From Pyxidicoccus sp. MSG2 (GTDB taxonomy: Bacteria > Myxococcota > Myxococcia > Myxococcales > Myxococcaceae), in assembly GCF_026626705.1 (NCBI RefSeq), contig NZ_JAPNKC010000001.1, positions 6,156,001 through 6,220,000 on the forward strand: a DNA stretch of 64,000 nucleotides, read 5' to 3'. Positions 24,998-35,759 of this stretch are shown here, one piece after another. The translations under genes were made by a program, and so were the position numbers. The number at the start of each line of letters is the position of its first letter. The first letter of the stretch is position 1. The notes below the pieces were generated by a model that was not told the origin of the DNA, did not search any database, and was given only the letters and a program-made list of their open reading frames with translations.

Positions 24998-25846
24998 ATG
25001 GCGATTGCGTGTGTGGTGCTGGACTTCGATGGAACCTTCACGGACGTGGCGGCGGAGAGCGCGCCCTTCCTGCGTCACTTCCGCGACGGGCTGGCGCGGG
25101 TGCTGGGGCAGGAGCTGGAGGTGGCATGGGAGGAGGAGGTCTCCGCGCTGAAGGCGGGGGCGGACTCGCTGGGCTGGGAGCTGGGCGGCAGGGTGGTGGC
25201 GCCGGCCACGGCGGACCCGTACCTGACGGCGACGTGCGCGGCGCACCGGCTGCTGCAGCGCTTCGGCAGGGGCGCGGACGAGGCGGTGCGCTCGGAGGCG
25301 GTGCAGGGGCTGTACCGCGAGGCGTACGCGTACTCCGCCACGGCCTTCAAGCCGGAGGCGAAGGAGGTGCTGGAGGCGCTGCTGGCCACCGGCCTGCCGG
25401 TGACGGTGGTGACCAACGCGCACACCGATTTGGTGGAGAAGAAGCTGGACCAGCTCGCGCCCAGGGGGCGGGAGCGGCTGCGGGTGTCCGGGGACGCGCG
25501 CAAGTTCCTCCTGGACCCGCCGGACGCGCCCGACGCGCGCTTCGACTCGGTGCCGGAGACGCAGGTGATGGACGGGGCGCTGCGCCGGCCCATCTACCTG
25601 CGCCGTGGCCGCTACTTCCAGGCGCTCAAGCGCGTCTGGGACTCCACGGGCACGCGGCCCGAGGAGACGCTGGTGGCCGGTGACATCTACGAGCTGGACC
25701 TCGCGCTGCCGGCCGCCCTGGGCGCGCACGTGCAGCTGGTGGCCCGCGACAACGTGCTGCCCTACGAGCTGAAGGCGGTGCACGCGCTCGGCATCCGCGG
25801 CGGCGTGGACCGCAGCCTGCGCGCCCTGCTGCCGCGCCTGCGCTGA
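24998..25846 (+). CDS. HAD-superfamily hydrolase
   Basis: 282 aa. Motif I VVLDFDGTFTD near residue 8 has the nucleophile and acid/base Asp; motif II is VVTNAHTD near 140; motif IV VAGDIYELD near 228 gives the metal-binding acids; a basic residue for motif III lies around RGRYFQALKR. A helical cap (~20-130) separates motifs I and II (C1 cap type). Expected reaction: phosphate-ester hydrolysis; substrate not predictable. It is convergent with atpA, separated by two hairpins, and divergent from the histidine kinase. Confidence 0.85.
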   Translation: MAIACVVLDFDGTFTDVAAESAPFLRHFRDGLARVLGQELEVAWEEEVSALKAGADSLGWELGGRVVAPATADPYLTATCAAHRLLQRFGRGADEAVRSEAVQGLYREAYAYSATAFKPEAKEVLEALLATGLPVTVVTNAHTDLVEKKLDQLAPRGRERLRVSGDARKFLLDPPDAPDARFDSVPETQVMDGALRRPIYLRRGRYFQALKRVWDSTGTRPEETLVAGDIYELDLALPAALGAHVQLVARDNVLPYELKAVHALGIRGGVDRSLRALLPRLR

Positions 25847-25852
25847 AAGCAC

Positions 25853-25920
25853 GAAGCCCCGCGTCCCGGTGAAGGGAGCGGGGCTTCTGTGTTGGCGGGG
25901 CCCTCCGCGAAGAGGGCCCC
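25853..25920. terminator. Back-to-back hairpins between HAD gene and atpA
   Basis: GAAGCCCCGC (25853-25862) pairs with GCGGGGCTTC (25878-25887), a 10-bp stem just after the HAD gene. GGGGCCCTC (25897-25905) pairs with GAGGGCCCC (25912-25920), a 9-bp stem with 6-nt loop just after the atpA stop on the other strand. Together they separate the convergent units and show that the atp transcript ends after atpA. Confidence 0.8.
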
Positions 25921-25941
25921 ACCGGAGCAACGGGGGACGCC

Positions 25942-27489
<1,548 letters not shown>

Positions 27490-27687
27490 GGGCGTTTCGC
27501 GTCCTTGCACTGGGCGGCCAACTGTGGGGGACGGCCGCGTAAAGCTGGAAGTGGGGGCCCCTTACCATGCACTCCCCCCCGCTGCAATGCGCACGGCACG
27601 CTCGCGCGTGCGGGGAATGATGGCCTCTAGTAAAGCCAGGCCGGGCCGGGTCTGGAAGGAGGGAGGGCGGGCAGGGGCCCGGGCGCC

Positions 27688-29166
27688 TCAGGAGCTGGTG
27701 GCCTCGCGAGGGAGCCAGACGATGAAGCGCACTCCGCCGCCGGTGCGGGACTCCACCGTGAGCCGGCCGCCGTGGGCCAGGGCAATCTGCCGGGCGATGT
27801 AGAGCCCCAGCCCCAGGCCATCCGGGCTCGCGGCGCGGCCCCGGCGGAAGGGCTCGAAGAGGGCGGCGTGCTCCTCGGCGGGCACCACCAGCCCGTCGTT
27901 GTGGACGGAGAGGGTGACGCCTCCCACCGTGCCGGACAGCCGCAGCAGCACGGGGGCGTCCTCGGGGCCGTGCTGGAGGACACTCCCCAGCAGGTTGTCC
28001 GCGAGCTGCGCCAGCCGGGGCGCGTCCCACCGCCCGTGCAAATCCCCCTCGGACTCCAGCTGAATCGCGCGCCCGGGGTGCGCCAGCCGGCGCTCCTCCA
28101 CCACCCGCTCCACCACCAGGTCCAGCACGCCCGGCTCCGGCCGGACCACCAGCCCGCCGGCCAGCCGCTCCCGGGTGAAGTCGAGCAGCTCGTGGATCAT
28201 CCGCTCCATGCGCCGGGCCGCCTGGGCCATGTGGCCCACCAGCCGCCGCTGGGGCTCCTCCATCCCGCCCAGGCGCTGCAGGGCGCCGGTGCCCAGCTGG
28301 ATGGACTGCAGCGGCGTGCGCAGGTCCGTGCCGATGACGCCCAGCAACTGGTCCCGGAAGTGGTCCGTCCGGGCCACGCGCTCCTCGGAGGCCTTGCGGC
28401 TGCTGATGTCCCAGATGGCCACCAGCCGTGCCGGTTGGCCCTCCCACGTCACGTCCTTCGCCAGCACCTCCACGGGGACGCGCTGGCCGTCGACGCGCAC
28501 GCACACGACTTCGTACGGCGTCTCCACCCCGCGGCTCATCGCCCCGAGCACCGTCTGGCGGAACTCCGGCGCCACCCACTCGGACAAATCCCGGCCCCGC
28601 ATCTGCGAGGGCGAGGTGAGCCCCAGCAGGGTCGCCACCGCGCGGTTGGCCTCGAGGACCTTGCCGTTGATGTGCAGGAAGTGCCCGTCGCACGCCACGT
28701 CCGCGAGGCTGCGCATGTGCGCCTCGCGCTCGCGCACCCGCTGCTCCTCGCGCACGCGCTCCGTCTCGTCGCGCACCCACAACACCACACCCGCCAGCGC
28801 GCCGCCATTCAGCGCGGGCGACGTGCCCACCCTCAAATGCCGCTCTCCCGCCGAGGCCGCCAGCGCGCCATACACCGGCGCCTCCGTCACGTCCTCGCCC
28901 GCCAACGCGCGGGCCAGCAGGGGGGACAGCGCGGGCGCCACCTGGGGCCACAACTCCAGCAGCGGACGGCCCACGTGCGCGCGGGGCTCCTGGCCCGACA
29001 GCGCCGCCATCGCCGCATTCACCCAGACCGGCCGGAGCTCTCTGTCCAGGAGGGCCACGCCACAACCCGCGGCGTTGAGCAACGCGCCAAGGAAGGGCCT
29101 CGACTCCTCGGGCGCGGCCGACGAGGGCGCGCCATCAGGGAGCCAGTGGAGCAGGGACTGCGGCAT
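27688..29166 (-). CDS. Degenerate PAS sensor kinase (probable pseudokinase) between atpH and atpA
   Basis: 492 aa, soluble. Two PAS-like domains (~25-140 and ~145-265), then a HisKA-type dimerisation helix and HATPase domain (~370-490). The H box reads VIGTDLRTPLQSIQL: the phospho-acceptor His is Thr at residue 280. The N box reads LADNLLGSVLQHG: the second, metal/ATP-binding Asn is Ser at residue 395. The G2 box (GLGLGLYIA) is intact. The related kinase at 53676-55655 has H and N in these positions, so the changes are specific. ATP may still bind, but autophosphorylation by the normal route should be impossible. Its position inside the atp gene pair suggests, without proof, a regulatory role tied to energy state. 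Confidence 0.85.
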   Translation of the reverse strand: MPQSLLHWLPDGAPSSAAPEESRPFLGALLNAAGCGVALLDRELRPVWVNAAMAALSGQEPRAHVGRPLLELWPQVAPALSPLLARALAGEDVTEAPVYGALAASAGERHLRVGTSPALNGGALAGVVLWVRDETERVREEQRVREREAHMRSLADVACDGHFLHINGKVLEANRAVATLLGLTSPSQMRGRDLSEWVAPEFRQTVLGAMSRGVETPYEVVCVRVDGQRVPVEVLAKDVTWEGQPARLVAIWDISSRKASEERVARTDHFRDQLLGVIGTDLRTPLQSIQLGTGALQRLGGMEEPQRRLVGHMAQAARRMERMIHELLDFTRERLAGGLVVRPEPGVLDLVVERVVEERRLAHPGRAIQLESEGDLHGRWDAPRLAQLADNLLGSVLQHGPEDAPVLLRLSGTVGGVTLSVHNDGLVVPAEEHAALFEPFRRGRAASPDGLGLGLYIARQIALAHGGRLTVESRTGGGVRFIVWLPREATSS

Positions 29167-29287
29167 GTTCAGGTCGTCCGGATAACGCGGGCTTGTCCCG
29201 CGTCACACCGAGTATACCCCTTACCAGGGCCCGCTGGAAATACCGGTTTACCCTGGACTGCGGGACGAGAAGACGACCTGGAAAGTT

Positions 29288-29306
29288 GGCTGCCGGACGG
29301 GCAGCC
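29288..29306 (-). terminator. Hairpin after atpH
   Basis: GGCTGCC at 29288-29294 pairs with GGCAGCC at 29300-29306 (7-bp stem, 5-nt loop), a few nt after the atpH stop on the minus strand and followed there by AACTTTCC. It may attenuate transcription into the sensor-kinase and atpA genes. A second 7-bp inverted repeat (29185-29191 with 29197-29203) lies in the leader of the kinase gene. Confidence 0.45.
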
Positions 29307-29311
29307 AGACG

Positions 29312-29860
29312 TCAGTGCTCCTTCAGCTCGCGGCGCATCTGCTCCAGCTGGGTGCGGATGCTGCCGTCATACAGGATGCTGCCGACCTGCGCGGACACGC
29401 CGCCCAGGATGGACGGGTCCACGCGCGTCTCCAGGATGACGTTGCGCTGGGTGAGCTGCTGCAGCTGCTGCTGGATGCGGGCCAGGGCGTCGGCCTGCAG
29501 CGGGGTGGCGGTGGTGACGTGGCCCCGGACGCGGCCGGCACGGGCATCCGCCATGTCGCCGAAGAGGCGGGCGATGTCGGTGAGGTAGTTGAGGCGGCTG
29601 CGGTCCACCAGCAGGCGCAGGGTGCTGGCCAGGATGGGGTCCGCCCCACCGGGGAGGGCCTTCATCACACCCTCCACCACCTGGGTGCGCTGGCTGCGGG
29701 AGTAGGCGGGGTTGAGGAGCACGTCCGTCAGCTCCGGGCTCTTCGCGAAGACCTGGGCGAAGGCGGTGAGCTGCTCGGCGACGGCTTCGGTACGGCCGGC
29801 CTCCGAGGCAACGTCGAGGAGCGCACGGGCGTAGCGGCGGGCGATGGACACGTTCACCAT
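29312..29860 (-). CDS. atpH: F1Fo ATP synthase subunit delta
   Basis: 182 aa from ATG 29860; a longer upstream frame is rejected because MVNVSIARRYARALLDVA is the conserved N terminus (S.A.RYA.AL). OSCP/delta helical bundle N-terminal, C-terminal signature VSAQVGSILYDGSIRTQLEQMRREL (G..I.D.S....L..L). It links F1 to the b stalk. It is normally directly upstream of atpA; here a kinase-like gene is inserted between them. No atpF/E/B upstream: the divergent DnaK paralogue begins 178 nt away. Confidence 0.95.
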   Translation of the reverse strand: MVNVSIARRYARALLDVASEAGRTEAVAEQLTAFAQVFAKSPELTDVLLNPAYSRSQRTQVVEGVMKALPGGADPILASTLRLLVDRSRLNYLTDIARLFGDMADARAGRVRGHVTTATPLQADALARIQQQLQQLTQRNVILETRVDPSILGGVSAQVGSILYDGSIRTQLEQMRRELKEH

Positions 29861-30038
29861 GACGGGGGCGCCCTTAGCATGGTGCCCTGGCCCGGGCAAC
29901 GGCCGTGGCACCCGCCCTCTCCGTGACGGGAAGGACGGCCCGGAGGGCGGGGAGGCGTCAAGTACACCGGGGGTATGGGAAATAGGGGACTTGGCGAGGT
30001 GGCCGGAAGGCCCGTAGCGTGGTGTCCTGACCGCCCCC

Positions 30039-31865
30039 ATGCACGACCCCGTCATCGGCATCGACCTGGGTACCACCAATAGCGCCGTGGCGACCGTCGA
30101 GGACGGACGCGCGCGGCTCATCCCCTCGCGCGCCGGTGGCCGGCTGACGCCCTCCGTGGTGGGAATGACGAAGTCGGGCGAGCGCGTGGTGGGCCATGCC
30201 GCGCAGGCGCTCGGGGAGGAACATCCCGACGCGGTGGTCTGGGCCACCAAGCGTTTCCTGGGGCGGCGCTACACGCCGGAACTGGTGCAGCAGGCGAAGG
30301 CGACGGTGCCCTATCCGCTGGTGGCGGGGCCGTCGGGCGACGTGCGCGTGAAGCTGGGCGGACGGGTGATGCCCGTCACCCAGGTGTCCGCGATGATTCT
30401 GGGTGAGCTGGCGCTGGACGCGCAGGCGCACTTCGGACGTCCCGTCTCCAAGTGCGTGATTACGGTGCCCGCCAACTTCGACGACAACCAGCGCCAGGCC
30501 ACGCGCGAGGCGGCGACGATTGCCGGGCTGGACGTGGTGCGGCTGGTGAACGAGCCCACCGCGGCGGCGCTGGCCTACGGCCTGTCACGCGGCTTCGAGG
30601 GCAACGCGCTGGTGTTCGACCTCGGCGGCGGCACCTTCGACGTTTCGATTCTGGAGGTGAAGGCCGGCGTCTTCGAGGTGCGCGCCACCGGTGGAGACCC
30701 GAGGCTGGGCGGAGAGGACTTCGACCAGCGCATCGTCCAGTGGCTGCTGGCGCAGGTGGACGATGAGATGCGGCACGTGGTGTCGCAGGACGCGCAGAGC
30801 CTGCGCCGCCTGAAGGTGGCCGCCGAGGCCGCCAAGCGCACCCTCACCGAGGCGGACGAGGCCAGCGTCTCCGTGTCCGGGCTGGGCGACCACGCCACCA
30901 GCGGCCGGCGCCTGACGGAGCTGGAGACGGTGCTGACGCGCTCCTTCTTCGAGACGCTGTCCGAGCCGCTCTCGCGCCGCTGCCTGGAGGTGTGCCAGGG
31001 GGTGATGCGCGAGGCGAAGATGGACCCTCGCTCGGTGGACGTGGTGCTGCTGGTGGGCGGCATGACGCGCGTGCCGCTGATTCGGCGGCTGGTGGCGGAC
31101 TTCTTCGGCCGCGCGCCGTCCACGGACGTGCACCCGGACGAGGCCGTCGCCCTGGGCGCGGCGGTGCAGGCGGACGAACTGCTGCGCCAGTCCGGCCAGG
31201 CGCTGCTGCTGGACGTGGCCAGCCAGAGCCTGGGCGTGGGCGTGCTGGGCGGGCGCGTGAAGCGGCTCATCGCGAAGAACACCGGCGTGCCGGTGGTGGC
31301 GCGTGACATCTTCTTCCCCGGGACTGCCGGGCAGAACGAGGCGCGCATCCCCGTGTACCAGGGGGAGAGCGACTTCCAGGATGAGAACCACAAGCTGGGC
31401 GAGGTGGTGCTGAAGAACCTGCACGTGGCCGCGCGCGGCGACGTGCCCCTGGAAGTCGTCTTCGAGCTGTCCAGCGAGGGCATCCTCGCGGTGAAGGCCA
31501 CGGACCTGACCACCGGCAACATGGAACTGGTGCGCCTGGAGGCGCGGCCGGGCATGCCGCAGGGCGAGGCGGAGAAGCTGGGCGCGGAGCAGGCCCACTA
31601 CGCGCAGAGCCAGGGCGTGGTGGACGCCAGGCGCGCGGAGGACCTGTTCCGCAAGCTGCTGGAGCGCGGTGACAAGCTGGCGCGGATGCTCCAGAAGAGC
31701 GCGCAGGAGAACCCCAGCCCGGAGGCCCAGGCCGCCGTGGGCACCGTGCAGCAGTTGCTGGACGGCGGGCGCACCGCGCTCCAGAGCGGGGACGCCGCGC
31801 AGTGCGCCTCGATTGCAAGGCAGCTCACGCAACTGCTGTCTGGCCGGCAGGAGCCCCGCGCCTGA
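30039..31865 (+). CDS. DnaK/Hsp70 paralogue
   Basis: 608 aa. Nucleotide-binding domain with IGIDLGTTNSAVA, VITVPANFDDNQRQATREAA, RLVNEPTAAALAYG, VFDLGGGTFDVSIL and VVLLVGGMTRVPLIRRLV, all intact, so ATPase activity is expected. The substrate-binding domain (~390-500) is shorter than in housekeeping DnaK and the C-terminal helical lid lacks the acidic EEVD-like end (ends GRQEPRA). No grpE or dnaJ adjacent. Myxobacteria carry many such paralogues, some with roles in motility, polysaccharide and development (SglK/StkA type). Followed 70 nt later by a receiver-PilZ gene. Confidence 0.9.
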   Translation: MHDPVIGIDLGTTNSAVATVEDGRARLIPSRAGGRLTPSVVGMTKSGERVVGHAAQALGEEHPDAVVWATKRFLGRRYTPELVQQAKATVPYPLVAGPSGDVRVKLGGRVMPVTQVSAMILGELALDAQAHFGRPVSKCVITVPANFDDNQRQATREAATIAGLDVVRLVNEPTAAALAYGLSRGFEGNALVFDLGGGTFDVSILEVKAGVFEVRATGGDPRLGGEDFDQRIVQWLLAQVDDEMRHVVSQDAQSLRRLKVAAEAAKRTLTEADEASVSVSGLGDHATSGRRLTELETVLTRSFFETLSEPLSRRCLEVCQGVMREAKMDPRSVDVVLLVGGMTRVPLIRRLVADFFGRAPSTDVHPDEAVALGAAVQADELLRQSGQALLLDVASQSLGVGVLGGRVKRLIAKNTGVPVVARDIFFPGTAGQNEARIPVYQGESDFQDENHKLGEVVLKNLHVAARGDVPLEVVFELSSEGILAVKATDLTTGNMELVRLEARPGMPQGEAEKLGAEQAHYAQSQGVVDARRAEDLFRKLLERGDKLARMLQKSAQENPSPEAQAAVGTVQQLLDGGRTALQSGDAAQCASIARQLTQLLSGRQEPRA

Positions 31866-31935
31866 GCGTCCAGACCCGAACGCTGGCCCGCCAGGCCCGT
31901 GGTTGTCCCTTCTCTTCCTTCCTATCCGTGAGCCC

Positions 31936-33099
31936 ATGACCGTCCCCCCCTCCGCCGCGCGCGACACCGTGTTCGTGGTGGACGACTCCCGTACCGCCCG
32001 GGAGGTGGTGCGCCTGCACCTGGCGCGGCTGGGCTGCGAGGCCGTGGCGATGGAGGGCGGCGAGGCGTGCCTGGCGGAGCTGGCGCGGCGCGCGCCCTCG
32101 CTCATCCTCCTGGATTTGCGCATGGAGCGCATGCAGGGCGACGAGGTGTGCCGCCTCGTGAAGGCGCACCCCGCGGGCCGCAACGTGCCCGTCATCATGT
32201 TCACCTCCGCGGGCGAGCCGCACGAGGTGATGCACTGCTGGCGCGCGGGCGCGGACGACTTCTTGCCCAAGCCCGTGGCGCTGGAGGCGCTGGAGGCGAA
32301 GCTGGCCGCGGTGCGCGCGGCGCGGGAGCGGGGACAGGGCGTCCCTCGCGGGCGCCGCGTGCTGCTGGTGGAGGGCGGGCGCTTCCTGCACACCTTCCTG
32401 GGCGGAGCGCTGGAGCAGGAGGGCCTGCACGTGCTCTACGCGCGCGACGCCGAGGACGCCGCGCGTCTGGCCGCGCTGCACGGCGCGCAACTGGACGGCT
32501 TCGTGGTGGACGTGTCCCGCACGCCCCGTGAGGCGCTGGGGCTGGCCACGAAGCTGCGCGAGGTGCATGCGCGCAAGCCGCTGGTGCTGCTGTCGCGCGC
32601 GGAGGAGTCCGCGGACGTGCTCACCCGGGCCCAGGCGGTGTCGGGCGCGCCGCTGCTGGAGAAGCGTCACCTGGGCGCGGACGAGCTGCTGGGCAAGGTG
32701 CTGGGGCGGCTGATACCGGGGCTCGTCCCGCTGCGCGCCGCGGAGCGCGTGCCCTTCTTCACCGTGGTGGAGTTCGCCACCGCGGGCGGCGCGGCCATGT
32801 CCGGCTTCAGCCACGACGCCAGCCCGGAGGGCCTCTTCGTGCGCACCCTCACCCCCGCGCGCGAGGGTGCACGGCTGTCTTTGAAGGTCCTGCTCGCCGG
32901 CCAGCGCACGCCCTGCACCGCGGAGGCGACGGTGGCCTGGGCCAACCCGCCGCACCCCCAGGGCCCCTTCCGCGCTCCCGCCGGCATGGGCCTGCGCCTG
33001 GAGCGCATGGACTCGTCGCTCACCCAGCAGTTCGTCCGCTTCGTGCCGCGGACCCTCGGTTTTCCGCTCTCGGGTTCCCCGCGCGTCTCAGGTTTCTGA
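31936..33099 (+). CDS. Receiver - degenerate receiver - PilZ-like protein
   Basis: 387 aa from ATG 31936; the frame is open upstream inside the dnaK gene and that part is rejected. Receiver 1 (~10-128): VFVVDDSRTARE, acceptor in LILLDLRMERMQGDE, Thr in MFTSAGE, Lys in FLPKPVAL. Receiver 2 (~130-250): the acidic pair is lost (LLVEGGRF), while Asp in VVDVSR remains, so it is probably not phosphorylated. C-terminal ~265-375: PilZ-type domain of the TIGR02266 myxobacterial group, with RAAER (R...R) and HDASPEG (D.S..G), the c-di-GMP contacts. A protein-level link of phosphorelay input to c-di-GMP output is inferred. Confidence 0.85.
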   Translation: MTVPPSAARDTVFVVDDSRTAREVVRLHLARLGCEAVAMEGGEACLAELARRAPSLILLDLRMERMQGDEVCRLVKAHPAGRNVPVIMFTSAGEPHEVMHCWRAGADDFLPKPVALEALEAKLAAVRAARERGQGVPRGRRVLLVEGGRFLHTFLGGALEQEGLHVLYARDAEDAARLAALHGAQLDGFVVDVSRTPREALGLATKLREVHARKPLVLLSRAEESADVLTRAQAVSGAPLLEKRHLGADELLGKVLGRLIPGLVPLRAAERVPFFTVVEFATAGGAAMSGFSHDASPEGLFVRTLTPAREGARLSLKVLLAGQRTPCTAEATVAWANPPHPQGPFRAPAGMGLRLERMDSSLTQQFVRFVPRTLGFPLSGSPRVSGF

Positions 33100-33252
33100 G
33101 AGGCCCCCTGTCTCGCAAACCCCTGGAAACCCCGGGGCCCGGGCTCCCGTGTGCCCTGGCATGGGCGTGGCAAAGCGTGGGCGGCCGCTGGTGCAGGCAT
33201 GGACGTCAGGTCCGCGCCGCCAGTGGGGCCGATGATGAAGCGGGAGGGTTCG

Positions 33253-35382
33253 ATGCGGCAGTGGAAACGCTATGGATGGGTGGGACTGGCGTTGGTGGCG
33301 GCGGGCTGCGGCAGTAGCTCGAAGACTTCGGGAGTCACGAACGAGCCGGTGCAGTCGGCGGCGAAGCTGGAGTCCTTCGCCGGCTGCGAGGACCTGGAGC
33401 AGTTCATCGAGGACAGCGCGACGAAGCAGATGCGCGCCTCGCTGGAGTCGCTCAAGAACAACGGCGGAGGCTGGGGCTACGGGGGCCTTCCCCGCGGGGG
33501 CGACATGGCGGACGGCGCGCCGCCGGGCGCTCCCACTCCGACGGAGGACGCCGCGGGAGGCGGCAGCTCCGGGCCGAACGACTCCACGGACACCAACAAC
33601 CAGGTGGAGGGCGTGCACGAGGCGGACTTCGTGCAGAACGACGGCACGCGCATCTTCGTGCTGTCCGGCCCCCGGCTGTACATCCACCGCTCGTGGCCGG
33701 CGGAGCAATTGGTGCGCACGGCGGCGCTGGAGGTGGAGGGCTGGCCTCGGGAGATGCTCCTGGACAAGGAGCGCAACCGGCTGGTCATCACCTCGCAGGT
33801 GTATGAGCAGCGGCCGGGCAAGCCCACGCTGACGGGTGGCGGTGGCGGTGTCGCGGAGCCCGCCATCGACTGCGCGGGCTTCGGGTGCGGCTACTACTAC
33901 GGCGACACTCTGAAGGTGACGGTGGTGGACGTGGCGGACCTCGCCGCGCCGAAGGTCGTGGAGCAGGTGTACCTGCCCGGCGGCTACCTCAACGCGCGGC
34001 GCGTGGAGGGCGCGGTGCGGCTGGTGCTGTCGGACCAGTTCCGCTGGCCGGAGGACGTGCGCTTCTACCCCGAGTACTCGCGAGACCTCTACGAGGACAA
34101 GGACAAGCTGGCGGACGTGGTGGACGCGCTCATCGCCAAGAACGAGAAGCTCATCCGCGAGCAGGCGCTGGAGGACTGGCTGCCCGGTGGACGGCGCGTG
34201 GACGCGGCGGGGCACACCGCGCCGCTGACGTATTCGTGCACGGACTTCTTCCACGCCAACGCGCCCACGGGCCTGGGCTTCGTGACGGTGCTGTCCATGA
34301 ACCTGGACGCGGACGCGGCCAATGCGGCACCGCGCCGCACCAGCGTGGTGACGTCGCCGGGTGAAGTCTACGCGTCGAAGGACTCGCTCTACATGGCCAC
34401 CGGTCACTGGTGGTGGTGGCCGGAGGTGGGGCAGTCGGACTTCACGTACCTGCACAAGTTCGACATCCGCGAGCCGGGCAAGGCCACCTACGTGGGCAGC
34501 GGCACCATGGAAGGCCACATCGCCAACCAGTTCTCCATGGACGAGCACGAGGGCGTGCTGCGCGTCGCCACCACCGTGAGCACCCGGACCGTGGACCTGC
34601 AGAACCAGAACTGGTGGCGCTTCGACACCGTCAGCCGCGTCGTCACCTTCCACGAGCAGGAAGGGAAGCTGGAGGAATTGGGGCGCACGGAGAATCTGGC
34701 GCCGGGTGAGAGCATCTTCAGCGCGCGCTTCGTGGGCAAGAAGGGCTACGTCGTCACCTTCCGGCAGACGGACCCGCTCTTCACCTTCGACCTGAGTGAC
34801 GCGGCCCACCCGCGCAAGGTGGGCGAGCTCAAGGTGCTGGGCTTCTCCACGTACATCCACCCGATTGGCGACACGCACCTGCTCACCCTGGGCGAGCAGC
34901 GGGACGAGACGGGCGGCTGGAACAGCCGCGCCCTCAAGGTGACGCTGTTCGACGTGACGGACCTGGCGAACCCGAAGGAGGCCTTCACCCAGACGGTCGG
35001 CACGGCGAGCAGCTACAGCGAGGCGCTCTACGAGCACAAGGCCTTCAACTACTTCGCGGCCAAGGGGCTGCTGGCCATTCCCTTCACGGACTGGAGCTAC
35101 GACTACAACGACTACTGGTCCAGCTTCCGCAGCGAGCTGCGCGTGTTCCGCGTGGACACCGCCACCGGCATCACCCCGGTGGGCGCGCTGTCGATGAAGG
35201 ACGTGTACCAGACGTTCAACCAGCGCGGCTGGTCCTGGTACTGGTCGCCCATGGTGCGCCGCAGCGTCATGGCGGATGACTACGTCTACGCCATCACCGA
35301 CGGCGGCCTGCGCGTGGCGAAGGTGGATGCGCTCCAGACGCCGCTCGCCACGTCGCTGTTCCAGCCGCCGATGGTGCCCTGA
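33253..35382 (+). CDS. Beta-propeller-domain lipoprotein (PF09826-type)
   Basis: 709 aa. ATG 33253 with GGGAGGG at 33242-33248; lipoprotein signal MRQWKRYGWVGLALVAAGC. After a Gly/Pro/Ser-rich linker (~75-105) comes a large domain with TNNQVEGVHEADFVQNDGTRIFV, GFVTVLSMNLDAD, VVTSPGEVYASKDSLYMATG, YVVTFRQTDPLFTFDLSD and LKVLGFSTYIHPIGDTHLLTLG, which I recognise as the beta-propeller family of PF09826. These are secreted or surface proteins of unknown role. The stop codon overlaps the start of a small Cys-rich lipoprotein gene (TGATG), so the two probably function together. Confidence 0.85.
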   Translation: MRQWKRYGWVGLALVAAGCGSSSKTSGVTNEPVQSAAKLESFAGCEDLEQFIEDSATKQMRASLESLKNNGGGWGYGGLPRGGDMADGAPPGAPTPTEDAAGGGSSGPNDSTDTNNQVEGVHEADFVQNDGTRIFVLSGPRLYIHRSWPAEQLVRTAALEVEGWPREMLLDKERNRLVITSQVYEQRPGKPTLTGGGGGVAEPAIDCAGFGCGYYYGDTLKVTVVDVADLAAPKVVEQVYLPGGYLNARRVEGAVRLVLSDQFRWPEDVRFYPEYSRDLYEDKDKLADVVDALIAKNEKLIREQALEDWLPGGRRVDAAGHTAPLTYSCTDFFHANAPTGLGFVTVLSMNLDADAANAAPRRTSVVTSPGEVYASKDSLYMATGHWWWWPEVGQSDFTYLHKFDIREPGKATYVGSGTMEGHIANQFSMDEHEGVLRVATTVSTRTVDLQNQNWWRFDTVSRVVTFHEQEGKLEELGRTENLAPGESIFSARFVGKKGYVVTFRQTDPLFTFDLSDAAHPRKVGELKVLGFSTYIHPIGDTHLLTLGEQRDETGGWNSRALKVTLFDVTDLANPKEAFTQTVGTASSYSEALYEHKAFNYFAAKGLLAIPFTDWSYDYNDYWSSFRSELRVFRVDTATGITPVGALSMKDVYQTFNQRGWSWYWSPMVRRSVMADDYVYAITDGGLRVAKVDALQTPLATSLFQPPMVP

Positions 35383-35759
35383 TGAAGCTCGCGCAGTGGA
35401 TGATGGCCGCGCTTCTCGTGGGCTCGGTGGGGTGCGGTACCGAGGCCACGCGGGAGCCGGAGCCACTGCCCGACACGGTGGTCCAGGCCGCCTCGGAGGA
35501 CCCCCGCCTGCCCGAGAGCGAGGTGCGCAGGTTGACCCTCACCGACCTGCCCGGGGGCTGCAAGGTGGCCGCCACCTGTGGCGACCTGGTGGGCGTCGAC
35601 TGCGGGGCCGAGGTGGACGGGCCGTACTACTACGTGGAGAAGCCCACGGGGCGCATCGTCGAGTACTGCGGTGGGGCGTGCATGATGGGGCCGTCCCCGG
35701 ACAGCCCGTATTGCCGTCACTGCCCGCCGCTCGGGTGGACCTGCAGGGGCTTTCCGTAG
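35382..35759 (+). CDS. Small Cys-rich lipoprotein
   Basis: 125 aa. Start overlaps the previous stop by 1 nt. Lipoprotein signal MKLAQWMMAALLVGSVGC. The mature chain has eight further Cys (GGCKVAATC, GVDCG, EYCGGAC, PYCRHC, WTCRG), consistent with four disulfides. No known domain recognised; small Cys-rich lipoproteins like this are abundant in myxobacteria. Its tight coupling to the propeller lipoprotein suggests a ligand or cap for it. Confidence 0.7.
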   Translation: MKLAQWMMAALLVGSVGCGTEATREPEPLPDTVVQAASEDPRLPESEVRRLTLTDLPGGCKVAATCGDLVGVDCGAEVDGPYYYVEKPTGRIVEYCGGACMMGPSPDSPYCRHCPPLGWTCRGFP

